Assembly: GCA_016700115.1 (NCBI GenBank)
Contig: CP064999.1
Location: forward strand, 4,340,001-4,404,000
Direction of reading: 5' to 3'
Length of the DNA stretch: 64,000 bases
Source of the DNA: Sphingobacteriales bacterium
GTDB taxonomy: Bacteria; Bacteroidota; Bacteroidia; Chitinophagales; UBA2359
The notes under the pieces are model-generated. The model was not told the DNA's origin. It ran no database searches and was given only the letters and a program-made list of their open reading frames with translations. The translations under genes and the position numbers were made by a program. Shown here piece by piece: positions 9,901-16,630 of this stretch; position 1 is the first letter of the stretch, and every line of letters starts with the position of its first letter.

Positions 9901-12871
9901 TTCCGATATATCCACTTCCTACAAGGGGTAACTGATTTCCATATATGTTCTGAGGAACTCCAACTTCACTTTCTCCCCCACAGGTATTATACCAATCCGC
10001 CTGATAGCAACCGGTTATCTCAGTGGACACTGACCCTAATACCGAAAGTCCAGTTCCAATTTGTACAAGAAACTGCATGGTCGGCGGAACTGCTATTCCT
10101 GAAGGAAGCACATACTCAAAAAAATCGGTTTGACCATTGGTATAAGTCGAGGTCGCATTATTGGGATCGAAAAATAAAATGGCATTAAAGGGCGCATTGA
10201 CAGGCTGTGAAACAAAATAAGTGGCTTGTGTCCCTGCATAATTGCTCCCATCAGCAGGACTGTCAACCCCCGTTCCGTCAGGAAGTTGGAAAGATGCAAA
10301 GACAAAGGGTTGCGGGCACATATTGGTGATGCTGAACGAAAATGTGTGCGAGCCGTTGCCATTTTCTGTAATGGACTGTAACACAAGATTAACACAGGGA
10401 TGGGAGAATGTTGCACATGAACCCGAACCCGGTGTTTGCCAGAAATCCAGATTGTCGGCTTGCCCTAAAGTTGTCGGACATACTCCTAATTCAAAACTTC
10501 CGTCCTGAATTACATTGTCATTCTCACAGATCTGCGTGCAGGTCTCGATAATTACCGGAATATACGCCGTTTGCGCACATCCTCCCGGATTGGTAATCGT
10601 CAGTTTGGCCATATAACTTCCCGGCTCTGTATAGATATGTGCGACAAAAGAAGACTCCGTACTATTGATTATTCCGTCATTTTCAAAGTCCCAGGCATAT
10701 TGTGCTCCCGGCAAAACATCGGTTGAAGTGTCGGTAAAAATAGCAACCGCTCCTGCACAATTGGCTAAAACTTCAAATCCTGTTAAGGGGGGTTGTATAA
10801 AAATTACCTGAAAACTTTTGCTGACATAGCATTGCCCGTATTGCGCCCAGACAATGTAATTTTTAACCGCAGGCGATTCCGTGTTTACCGTCAATTCCGG
10901 GCCGGTACTTAATATCACTCCCGGTGCGCTCAAATCATACCACTCATAAGCACAAAAAATCCCCGAAACACTGAAGGTGGTCTCCTCATTCAGACAGGCA
11001 ACCGGAGAATAATTGACCTCTAATTCCGGCAAAGGACTGACGGAAACATCGTCTATATAATAATAGGCATATTCCTGAAGCGCAGGAGAAGGATTTGGCA
11101 GATTGACCCATTGCGTATTGGCATCGTCATAAAAATTACCAATAGTGATATATTCTACCGGTGTCGTTGGCGTATAATTTCCCGATACCGTTACCCATCC
11201 CTGACCGTCATCAATGATATTACCGGGTGGATTACTCACATCCGGCGTTAAAAACAAAGGTGCCTGTGTGGTTAGTCCTATCGAATCTGTAGAAAAATAA
11301 GCGCCTATCTGGTCAGTGGCTTTCCCCGATAACGTACTGAGAAAAACATTAAAACTGATACAGTAGGTTTGTCCGGGAGTTAAGGCTTCTGTCAGTTTTG
11401 TAGATGCATACTCCCTGTAATTTGCCCCATAAGTGTAAAGACCAAGATACCCGTTTCCACTTAACGGGGTCGTAGTTCCAAAGCTGTTTGTGGGTGTTGA
11501 GGCCTCTCCGGTTGCACAACTATGCAAAAAATCGGGCGAACTTGTTGTCGGCGAAAACCACGGTGAAGCATAGTTGAGATTGCCGAGATTTGTCGGGCAT
11601 GTCGTGTAATATTCGGCTTGAGGGTTTGGTATATAATTGATAAAACTGTTGGAATTTTCACAGGGGTTACAGACTTCTGTAATGATGACCGGAACCGTTG
11701 TTTGTATCTGACAGGTTCCTCCCAACGCATAAATCGTCAGTGTTACCGGATAGGTTCCGACATCGGGAAATGTATAAGATGCACCGCCAAGTGTATAGGC
11801 ATCTGCAAGACCGTCATTGTCAAAATCCCATTCATACAACGAGCCGGGCGTAATATTGGACGACAAATCTATTAACCCCGTACTGCTGCCCGCACATGAC
11901 CCGATATACGTAAAATCGGCAACCGGCGGCGGCGACAATACAACAACCGTAATGTTTTGCTGACGCTCGCAATATCCGTTATAGGCTTTTATTATGAAGG
12001 TAGTGGTGGTGGTAATAATACCGGAAAATGTGTTTTCTGTTCCGATTATTGTAAAGGGGTCTCCGGCTGTTGCCCACGAATAAGTTTCACCTCCGGTAGC
12101 CGTTATGGTAACTTCTCCGGCAGCACATAAAACCGGATTGGGGCTGATGGATACATTAAAAGCAGGTAATTCGTAAATCTCCACATCGTCCACATAATAA
12201 TAGGCACGGCTTACCAACGGACCGCTAACGCCCGGTATCGAAAGGTCTTGAGAGTTTGTGCCGGTGTTATTGCTGAAATTACCGATTGTTGCCCATTGAT
12301 ACGCCTCATTTGCCACAATCGTGCCGCTGATTGTTACCCAATCTTCAGATTTGTCTGAAATAATCCCGTTTGTATTTAAAACCTGAGGGGTATATCCTAA
12401 AAACAAACCTCCGTTGGTTACCGATACTTGAGTAGTAGAAAAATATAACCCGATATTTTCAACACCGACAAAGGTGAAATCTGCTAAACTGACCTGAAAA
12501 GACACGCAATAGGTCTGACCCGGTATCATAGGCTCGCTTAATGGTGTCGTAATATAATCGCGGCTATTATCCGGAGCATAAGCAAGAAATCCGGCATAAC
12601 CCAATCCGGAATGTGGCAGTTGTACCCCATAAAAATTTGCGGGAATATCTACCCCGCTTGCCCCATCCGAACAACTGTTGAAATAATCGGGGCTGCCATC
12701 GGTTGCCGGTATCCAGTTATTACAGTCGGAAATATTATTGAGTGAGGAAGGGCAAATATCGTATTCTTCAAAATCACCGTTTATAACCAGATTTTGTGCT
12801 TGTATAGGGCAGTTATAAATCACCATGACCGCAATCAATATCAGCTTCATTGTCTTATTAATTCTACTCAT
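3908..12871 (-). CDS. giant T9SS type B surface protein with PKD/Ig and cadherin-like repeats
   Basis: A secreted protein of about 2987 residues, probably a surface adhesin or polymer-binding protein exported by the type IX system. The start is placed at the ATG at 12871, giving MSRINKTMKLILIAVMVIYN as signal region; an upstream in-frame TTG near 12913 overlaps a -7-like promoter element and is unlikely. Order of domains: three related modules beginning NGDFE or equivalent and ending YYYVDDVE (about 12.79-12.17, 11.65-11.03 and 10.53-9.50 kb), each followed by Ig-like sequence, the first two also by PKD domains with YEWDFDNDG or YAWDFENDG; several Ig-like units with the CEGSNVQLNAIGGDSYLWSP type; ten cadherin-like repeats (7.8-5.04 kb), most with four cysteines; three repeats with VLANDVYPDDG; and a CHU_C domain (SPNNDGKNDLF, FNRWGNIVFEA, WDGTF, PNGTYFYVF), the usual type B sorting signal. 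No catalytic domain was recognised. Confidence 0.88.
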   Translation of the reverse strand: MSRINKTMKLILIAVMVIYNCPIQAQNLVINGDFEEYDICPSSLNNISDCNNWIPATDGSPDYFNSCSDGASGVDIPANFYGVQLPHSGLGYAGFLAYAPDNSRDYITTPLSEPMIPGQTYCVSFQVSLADFTFVGVENIGLYFSTTQVSVTNGGLFLGYTPQVLNTNGIISDKSEDWVTISGTIVANEAYQWATIGNFSNNTGTNSQDLSIPGVSGPLVSRAYYYVDDVEIYELPAFNVSISPNPVLCAAGEVTITATGGETYSWATAGDPFTIIGTENTFSGIITTTTTFIIKAYNGYCERQQNITVVVLSPPPVADFTYIGSCAGSSTGLIDLSSNITPGSLYEWDFDNDGLADAYTLGGASYTFPDVGTYPVTLTIYALGGTCQIQTTVPVIITEVCNPCENSNSFINYIPNPQAEYYTTCPTNLGNLNYASPWFSPTTSSPDFLHSCATGEASTPTNSFGTTTPLSGNGYLGLYTYGANYREYASTKLTEALTPGQTYCISFNVFLSTLSGKATDQIGAYFSTDSIGLTTQAPLFLTPDVSNPPGNIIDDGQGWVTVSGNYTPTTPVEYITIGNFYDDANTQWVNLPNPSPALQEYAYYYIDDVSVSPLPELEVNYSPVACLNEETTFSVSGIFCAYEWYDLSAPGVILSTGPELTVNTESPAVKNYIVWAQYGQCYVSKSFQVIFIQPPLTGFEVLANCAGAVAIFTDTSTDVLPGAQYAWDFENDGIINSTESSFVAHIYTEPGSYMAKLTITNPGGCAQTAYIPVIIETCTQICENDNVIQDGSFELGVCPTTLGQADNLDFWQTPGSGSCATFSHPCVNLVLQSITENGNGSHTFSFSITNMCPQPFVFASFQLPDGTGVDSPADGSNYAGTQATYFVSQPVNAPFNAILFFDPNNATSTYTNGQTDFFEYVLPSGIAVPPTMQFLVQIGTGLSVLGSVSTEITGCYQADWYNTCGGESEVGVPQNIYGNQLPLVGSGYIGITVDGNSPEIGKQYITTHLDAPLVQGQLYCATMYVSLAETSQFAATDIGMYFSTTAINESLNLTEAPQVYNPQGNYLFETENWVAVSNTFIATQPYEFIAIGNFGFNNDPLVSVSPNSSGYAYYYVDHVVVSPLIVEAPEDITSCQNEVVSLNATVNTCEVYWYEINHPNTVLSLSSTLEIAVTDTTTFVVVGKNGNCILTDMVTVYPIALPDADAGQDVNVCLNQFVQLQASGGDAYEWLPIPNTVINDPFVADPFVAGLVLDNFYFKVIVTNTTTGCQAIDSVRVKTLQLPVANILEPDTIFVCTNEPTPLSATGGVGGGGLGIPYNWQPAVNVIGSNQVANPIVSITDTTTFTVTVTQTFTGCQDMASIVVIPQVIYETPTDTLIMCSGDESILNPEIPEASIVSYEWTPNINLSANNIPNPTTFTTSSILYTLTYTDAIGCKGQSLVYVHVVPRPNAGSDIQICEGSSAQLFVTGGGISYSWTPVEGLNNPNIQNPVATPDETTVYTVTVQYPDTGSTECANTDEVVVYVNSPGFAYAGEDVIICEGSNVQLNAIGGDSYLWSPAQGLSDVNISNPIASPAITTLYTVTVTNSITGCQTTDQVLVTIDIPSSPIFNTASGIVHCTNPLQPVQVCYSANYDGCSALIPNVVSQLSSSISFNGVFCFTYVSAFATANFDTLTIQLCAGSAGCNQITAIIANCDSAPVWSEQSMIINTCINDAVTVALPEVINSDGPGDILTYITGNPVNGSVSIIANIITYTPNSGFTGTDFFDVTVCDSYYPYDDCAVLPVAVNVTPNNPPIASNQNVNIEYQTPTTICLDINEPDGQPTNLNIVSFPTNGTVSVLNGTCVIYNPGSDFEGPDAMAINICDPCGDCTLIQLLVNVQPKPNTPPVSPDIIVNIPHNTTQLICLEIFDEDGDATTTQLVSGSVNGILNIDAQANCITFTPNTGFSGINVIIVSVCDGISGCDQVTITLNVEPAPNQPPIVSNVTATTPYNTPIYICLGIVEPNGNPYTVSVQNFPLNGTITQPVLGCFIYTPNNFSGTEVTEVIVCDNLGACTPATITITVLPQSNQAPVVPDLTVIVPNNTNPVTACLSITEPDGNNYNTTIQYNGIYGTVTMNNSDCFTYTPTPQFTTFDLAQLIVCDEFGACTTVNVYFVSNAAPSFNNVSVSTPQNTSVNVCLTITDPENEAFTLTILSSTPANGTTQINNDTCVLYTPNNGFSGNDQILVQVCDVSGNCSVGSINISVLQQANQPPLVNNVFNTTSFNTPITVCVPISDPEGDNFNTLFGTSSNGTVITLSSTCFTYIPNLNYTGSDLVSILVCDVFGNCSTASAFVTVFANLPPSAANITVSTPIGVPVEACINISDPENDETTISIFTSPSNGTAIVTNNNCISYNPASGFVGTDMVVLELCDVFDNCVLVTITIQVNSTNTAPVVEPVAPVVLTVGDNETICVTATDPNGDLLSYSITSINPNIGSASLTGNCLSYTAPQSGTGNVVIVITVCDDGIPPICVTSNITFILNNAPTASSQSTTTSQNTPVEICLDVTEPDGNSYTSTISTQPVNGTATISSDCINYQPDPLFVGEESIVVQICDQYGECSFVTVTVTVIDALIANDSFAETEDNILLVIDVLANDVYPDDGTITVEIIEEPESGTLIVNVDNSITYIPETGFSGNDTFQYVLCHPQLGCDTSTVFVTVNNALAAYDDTGITTFADVSVNIPILTNDIYPDFANLSITIINSGLINGFVSQIGSTGVYSFLPASGFTGIDTFQYVICYPSLGCDTASVIVNVMLAPQYPNAVDDIASTQMGTDIVINVMDNDINPLPGDLNLVAIVSQPENGTATINIDQTITYSPNNGFYGNDNFTYVICNPNFGNGETICDTATVTITVINPVACIPKAYQAISPNNDGKNDLFVIENIDCNGYNLNELVIFNRWGNIVFEAENYSSSKYWDGTFKETGNIVPNGTYFYVFKTNSGDIILQGYLEVNQ

Positions 12872-12910
12872 CGCCCTGTTCGCTTTTATTGTATAAATGT
12901 ATTTTGGCAA

Positions 12911-12918
12911 CAAAGATA
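12911..12918 (-). promoter_or_regulatory. -7-like element of the giant surface-protein gene
   Basis: Read on the minus strand the bases are TATCTTTG, matching TAnnTTTG, about 40 bases upstream of the ATG at 12871. The -33 TTG is not convincing. The element supports choosing 12871 over an in-frame TTG start at 12913. Confidence 0.45.
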
Positions 12919-12973
12919 AGGCTATTCACTTAATCATCATATTGCTTTGTATGCCTTTTACCAATATAAGTTA

Positions 12974-13357
12974 CTATTTATCTTTGCGCGGTTGCAACCA
13001 CCATACATAGATCCCTAACCAAATCGCCCTTGAAACCCGAAACCAATAGGTCCAACCCAATATGATCAATCCAATATAAATAAACAACTCTTTCGGATAC
13101 AAATACCCCGTAATCAATATGTCCATCCCCAACAAAAATATAATCACCAATGCCGTCAGCGCATAACTGACAAACATCGCTCCGTAATAAAACTCAACCT
13201 CAACCTCAAAATCCTGCTGACATTCAACACATCGCGGCGGCATTTTGTCTATGTCTTTCAGGTTAAACAAATTAGGGTTGGTAAATAATTTACCCTTCCC
13301 ACAATTAGGACACCGCAAAGCAAGAACTGCCCATATTTTTTTGATGACATTCATCAT
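12974..13357 (-). CDS. DUF983 family membrane protein
   Basis: A 127-residue protein with an N-terminal zinc-ribbon-like pair of CxxC motifs (RCPNCGKGKLF and PPRCVECQQDF) followed by FYYGAMFVSYALTALVI and about three transmembrane segments, the standard DUF983 layout. Function is unknown in the family. The start MMNVIKKIW has two adjacent ATG codons (13357 or 13354); either gives the same product apart from one residue. It lies on the minus strand just upstream of the giant surface-protein gene and is divergent from the flippase gene, with about 150 bases between them. Confidence 0.82.
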   Translation of the reverse strand: MMNVIKKIWAVLALRCPNCGKGKLFTNPNLFNLKDIDKMPPRCVECQQDFEVEVEFYYGAMFVSYALTALVIIFLLGMDILITGYLYPKELFIYIGLIILGWTYWFRVSRAIWLGIYVWWLQPRKDK

Positions 13358-13435
13358 TCACAATCATTTAAACGTTTTAAAAAAAAATTGAAGAAACAGT
13401 AAAAAGTCAAAGCTAACATTTAGTTTTAGTTTTTT

Positions 13436-13505
13436 TCACTTTAACTTTTTCACTTTTAGTTTTTCACTTTTCACTTTTCACTTTAAGTTTTTCACTTTTC
13501 ACTTT
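13436..13505 (+). repeat. ten exact heptamers abutting the flippase start codon
   Basis: The 70 bases directly before the ATG at 13506 divide into ten 7-bp units with no gap: seven are TCACTTT and three are variants (AACTTTT, TAGTTTT, AAGTTTT). The last unit ends at 13505 and the ATG follows at once. A short exact tandem repeat in this position can change copy number by slippage and so alter spacing upstream of the start. Confidence 0.85.
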
Positions 13506-14879
13506 ATGATAGTAGGCAAATTTCTATCCCGGTTTATCGGAGCTTCTGAAAACCGCGCCTATTTAATCAAAGGTTCAGCAGGCACATTTGCCTTACATGG
13601 GTCATCTATTCTGCTCGGATTTCTGACCTCCTGGATTTTTGCAAAATTGCTCGGCGTAGATCAATATGGTTTGTTTACCTGGTTCCTTTCCTGGCTCACA
13701 GTTTTAGGAACTTTGGCTGTCATGGGTTTGGAATTGTATCTGGTAAAACTCACCGCAAACTATCGTTCATCCAATAACTTATCCCTTCTAAAAGGCGCAT
13801 GGATGTATGCAGTCTTTGTCGTTTTAACCGTTTCAGCCCTCATCTTGCTTTTGACGGCCCTCCTCTTTTTCCCCTTAAATCAAATTTTCTCCTTCCCTTT
13901 AGGTTCAATTCTGGCAAATTCCGAAAACAAAAAACTATTGGCAATCCTCTTGCTTTGCCTCCCTTTTATTGCCATCTCGCGGGTTTTTGAAGGCATGTTG
14001 CGCGGTGCTAAGTTTGTCATCAGCAGCCAGTTTCCCGAAATGCTGGTCAAACCCCTCCTTTTACTCGTCCTCGCAATCGGTTGCTACTGCATCGGCAATG
14101 CATCCATTACCCTGACTCAAACCATTTACCTCCAAATTTGCAGCATCGTTTTTGCCACCCTGATCTATGCGTTCTTGCTGGTAAAAAAATTCCCCGGCGA
14201 CTTCTTTTCAGCAACCGCAAAATACGAAATATCCCCCTGGACAAAGGGCATGTTATCTTTTCTCGCCGTAAGTATCTTGTCCATCATCAATACCCGTGCC
14301 GACCTCATCCTGTTAGGCTCCCTCGCCAGCCCGGCCGAAGTAGGCATTTACAACATAGCAGCCCGCCTCGCCGATGTCCCGAAAACCATCCTCATCGCTG
14401 CCAATCTCGTCATGGCTCCCATGATTGCCGACTTTTTTACCCGGCAAGACTTTAACCGCCTCCAAAAACTCCTCACCAAAAGCGTCCGACTCATTACCCT
14501 CTCCGCTGTTCCCATTTTCCTCGCTTTCGTTTTTGGAGGAAAAACCATCCTCAGCTTTTGGGGCATCGCTTTCAAACAAGGATATTTCGCACTCGTCTGT
14601 ATGGGCTTCGCTCAACTCTTCAACCTCGCAATGGGTTCCGTAGGAGTAGTATTAATGATGACCGGCCACCAACGTTGGGTTTCCTACGGCTTAGCACTCG
14701 GCACAGCCACCGGATTCCTGCTCAATCTTTTCTTAATCCCGCTAATGGGGCTTAACGGCGCTGCCTTTGCCGCACTCGCCTCAACAGTCGTCTGGAATTT
14801 CTTTCTCGCAGCCATCGTCATCAAAAAACTCGGCCTCGACCCAACCATTCTCGGCTTCTTAAAGCCCAAACCCCATTAA
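13506..14879 (+). CDS. polysaccharide flippase (Wzx/MATE-like membrane protein)
   Basis: A 457-residue multi-pass membrane protein of the polysaccharide transporter (MVF/MOP) superfamily, expected to flip lipid-linked sugars across the inner membrane. It shows about 12-14 hydrophobic segments, the N-terminal KGSAGTFALHGSSILLGF and ANRGLGVDQYG-type turn (here FAKLLGVDQYGLFTW), the mid-protein ADLILLGSLASPAEVGIYNI and the late FNLAMGSVGVVLMMTGHQRW, all typical of Wzx-like transporters. No glycosyltransferases are adjacent, so the substrate is unknown. Codons ending in C are much commoner here than in the genes at 20-40 kb. The start is unusual in abutting the heptamer array. Confidence 0.85.
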   Translation: MIVGKFLSRFIGASENRAYLIKGSAGTFALHGSSILLGFLTSWIFAKLLGVDQYGLFTWFLSWLTVLGTLAVMGLELYLVKLTANYRSSNNLSLLKGAWMYAVFVVLTVSALILLLTALLFFPLNQIFSFPLGSILANSENKKLLAILLLCLPFIAISRVFEGMLRGAKFVISSQFPEMLVKPLLLLVLAIGCYCIGNASITLTQTIYLQICSIVFATLIYAFLLVKKFPGDFFSATAKYEISPWTKGMLSFLAVSILSIINTRADLILLGSLASPAEVGIYNIAARLADVPKTILIAANLVMAPMIADFFTRQDFNRLQKLLTKSVRLITLSAVPIFLAFVFGGKTILSFWGIAFKQGYFALVCMGFAQLFNLAMGSVGVVLMMTGHQRWVSYGLALGTATGFLLNLFLIPLMGLNGAAFAALASTVVWNFFLAAIVIKKLGLDPTILGFLKPKPH

Positions 14880-14906
14880 GCTGATTGTTAAAAATAATCA
14901 AACCCT

Positions 14907-14929
14907 AAAATCTCCCCTAAGATTTTTTT
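14907..14929 (+). terminator. rho-independent terminator after the flippase
   Basis: Stem AAAATCT (14907-14913) and AGATTTT (14920-14926) with loop CCCCTA, then further T residues. A second small stem AAGGGT/ACCCTT follows at 14930-14946. It lies 28 bases after the flippase stop codon. Confidence 0.6.
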
Positions 14930-15049
14930 AAGGGTAAAAAACCCTTTCCTGTCCCTGTCGAGTGGATGGGCATGCGTCTTTCATCCCGAAGCAGTCCCCC
15001 TCCCTTAACCACACCCCTACTCCATCCCACATGAACTATTTGATAGCTG

Positions 15050-15557
15050 TTCACACAATCAAGCCAAACCCCTTTTCATCAAAACCAACGAGGCTAAAAA
15101 AACGTAAATCTTTTTTCAAATCATAGCAACTGTCATTTTGGCAGAAAATCACCCCTGTCAAGGGCTTATTTTTTGTCAAAACGACGTAGCGAAAGATTTT
15201 GACGACATAGAGAAAGATTTTGACGACATAGAGAAAGATTTTGACGACATAGAGAAAGATTTTGACGACTTAGAGAAAAGTTTTGACGACTTAGAGAAAA
15301 GTTTTGACGACTTAGAGAAAAGTTTTGACGACTTAGAGAAAGATTTTGACGACTTAGAGAAAAGTTTTGACGACTTAGAGAAAAGTTTTGACGACTTAGA
15401 GAAAGATTTTGACGACTTAGAGAAAAGTTTTGACGACTTAGAGAAAGATTTTGACGACTTAGCAAGTGTTTTGAACAATAAAAACAAAAAAAGAGGCAGA
15501 AAAAAACTTAGCTAAAATCAAGAAGCAACTACAAAAGAAATCAGCGAAAATCTGCGG
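15050..15557 (+). repeat. heptad-array element, copy A
   Basis: About 0.5 kb that reappears in inverted orientation at 56361-56912. It has a conserved left flank (15050-15191), thirteen 21-bp units (15192-15464) each reading as K(D/S)FDD(I/L)E in the plus frame with the last ending in A, and a conserved right flank (15465-15557) ending in one ATCAGCGAAAATCTGCGG motif. Early units are mostly of the KDFDDIE type and later ones a mix of KSFDDLE and KDFDDLE. No transposase, target-site duplication or terminal inverted repeat was seen. Confidence 0.9.
15138..15515 (+). CDS. possible acidic coiled-coil heptad protein, copy A
   Basis: Open frame of 125 residues: an 18-residue head (MAENHPCQ then GLIFCQNDVA, starting at a TTG), thirteen heptads of the KDFDDIE type, and a 16-residue basic tail (SVLNNKNKKRGRKKLS). 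Phe and Ile/Leu alternate at 3- and 4-residue spacing, the a/d pattern of a coiled coil. There is no ATG start, and because 21 is a multiple of 3 the repeat keeps any frame open, so openness is weak evidence of coding; frames on the opposite strand are also open. In favour, head and tail are conserved in the second copy. No function can be assigned. Confidence 0.3.
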   Translation: MAENHPCQGLIFCQNDVAKDFDDIEKDFDDIEKDFDDIEKDFDDLEKSFDDLEKSFDDLEKSFDDLEKDFDDLEKSFDDLEKSFDDLEKDFDDLEKSFDDLEKDFDDLASVLNNKNKKRGRKKLS

Positions 15558-16366
15558 TATATAATAGAAAAAGAAAAATCCGCGAAAATCTGCGGGAAAC
15601 AAAAATCAAACGCAAAAAAAATCCGCGGAAGAAAAAAGCAAACCCAAAAGAAATCCGCGAAAATCTGCGGTAGATAAAAGAAAAAGCAAAAATCCGCGAA
15701 AATCTGCGGGAAAAAAATAGAAAAAGCAAAAAAACTCTGCGGCAAAAAAAAGCAAACCCAAAAAAAATCCGCGAAAATCAGTGGTAAAAAAAAGCAAACC
15801 CAAAAAAAATCAGCGGCAAAAAATAGCAAACACAAAAAAAATCAGCGAAAATCTGCGGTAGATAAAAGAAAAAGCAAAAATCCGCGAAAATCTGCGGGAA
15901 AAAAAAGCAAGCGCAAAAAAAACTCTGCGAAAGAAAAAAGCAAACCCAAAAGAAATCCGCGAAAATCTGCGGTAAAAAATAGAAAAAGCAAAAAATCAGC
16001 GAAAATCTGCGGGAAAAAAAAGCAAGCACAAAAAAAACTCTGCGAAAGAAAAAAGCAAACCCAAAAAAAATCAGCGAAAATCAGCGGCAAAAATAGAAAA
16101 AGCAAAAAATCAGCGAAAATCAGTGGTAAAAAAAGCAAACCCAAAAATAAATCTGTGGGAAAATAAAGCAAACCCAAAGAAATCAGCGAAAATCTGCGGT
16201 AGATAATAGAAAAAGAAAAAATCAGCGAAAATCTGCGGTAAAAAATAGAAAAAGCAAAAAAAATCAGCGGCAAAAAAAAAGCAAACCCAAAAAAAATCAG
16301 CGAAATCAGCGGCAAAAAATAGAAAAAGCAAAAAATCAGCGAAAATCAGTGGTAAAAAAAAGCAGA
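15536..16366 (+). repeat. purine-rich array of GCGAAAATCTGCGG motifs
   Basis: About 0.83 kb almost free of T outside a recurring core. The core is ATC(A/C)GCGAAAATCTGCGG or degenerate forms (ATCAGTGG, CTCTGCGG, ATCAGCGG), and it is separated by A-rich linkers such as AGCAAACCCAAAA or TAGAAAAAGCAAAAA. Neighbouring full cores are often 38-39 bases apart (15544 to 15582, 15657 to 15696, 15845 to 15883). In the CCGC version the core can form a 4-bp stem with GCGG. All cores point the same way. Long Phe-rich open frames on the minus strand are a by-product of the composition. The function is unknown. Confidence 0.8.
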
Positions 16367-16411
16367 AAAACTCTCCTTCCTCTTATCTCTAATTACACAG
16401 AAAAAAATCAA

Positions 16412-16450
16412 TTTGCCGACTTAGCGAAAGGTTTTGACGACTTGTCAAAA
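16412..16450 (+). repeat. remnant of the heptad repeat
   Basis: The plus frame reads FADLAKGFDDLSK, about two degenerate heptads of the type in copy A, about 950 bases downstream of it and beyond the purine-rich array. It suggests the array lies inside or beside an older, longer repeat locus. The rest of 16451-16630 holds nothing recognisable. Confidence 0.5.
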
Positions 16451-16630
16451 ACAAAAGATGAAAAGAAAATAAATCTCAGCAAACAATAAACCCCTGTTAA
16501 AACAGCAGCAGACCAACTGAGAGAAATGAGAATGTAATCCATAAAAAACCATGTTCATTCATCCAACCTTCACAAAAATTAACTGTTTATAGTTTCGTAC
16601 TATTTATTTCATTAAACCCAAAAACTCAGG

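Noticed and set aside
4000..12800. Open frames on the plus strand opposite the giant surface-protein gene
   Set aside because: They are short, unlike any family, and lie opposite a strongly supported repeat-domain protein; repeats on one strand make chance open frames on the other.
15166..15487. Open frames on the minus strand through the heptad array (Ser-rich and Leu/Gln-rich heptads)
   Set aside because: A 21-base repeat keeps every frame open if one unit lacks stops, so these are a by-product; they have no conserved head or tail of their own. The mirror-image frames at 56391-56795 on the plus strand are rejected for the same reason.
15518..16331. Several Phe-rich open frames on the minus strand across the purine-rich array
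   Set aside because: A strand nearly free of T has few stop codons on the opposite strand, and the products are low-complexity strings of Phe, Leu and Ile without a start signal or family match.
15192..16366. CRISPR array
   Set aside because: The 21-bp units have no unique spacers between them, the purine-array cores are separated by similar A-rich linkers rather than unique ones, and no cas gene is near.
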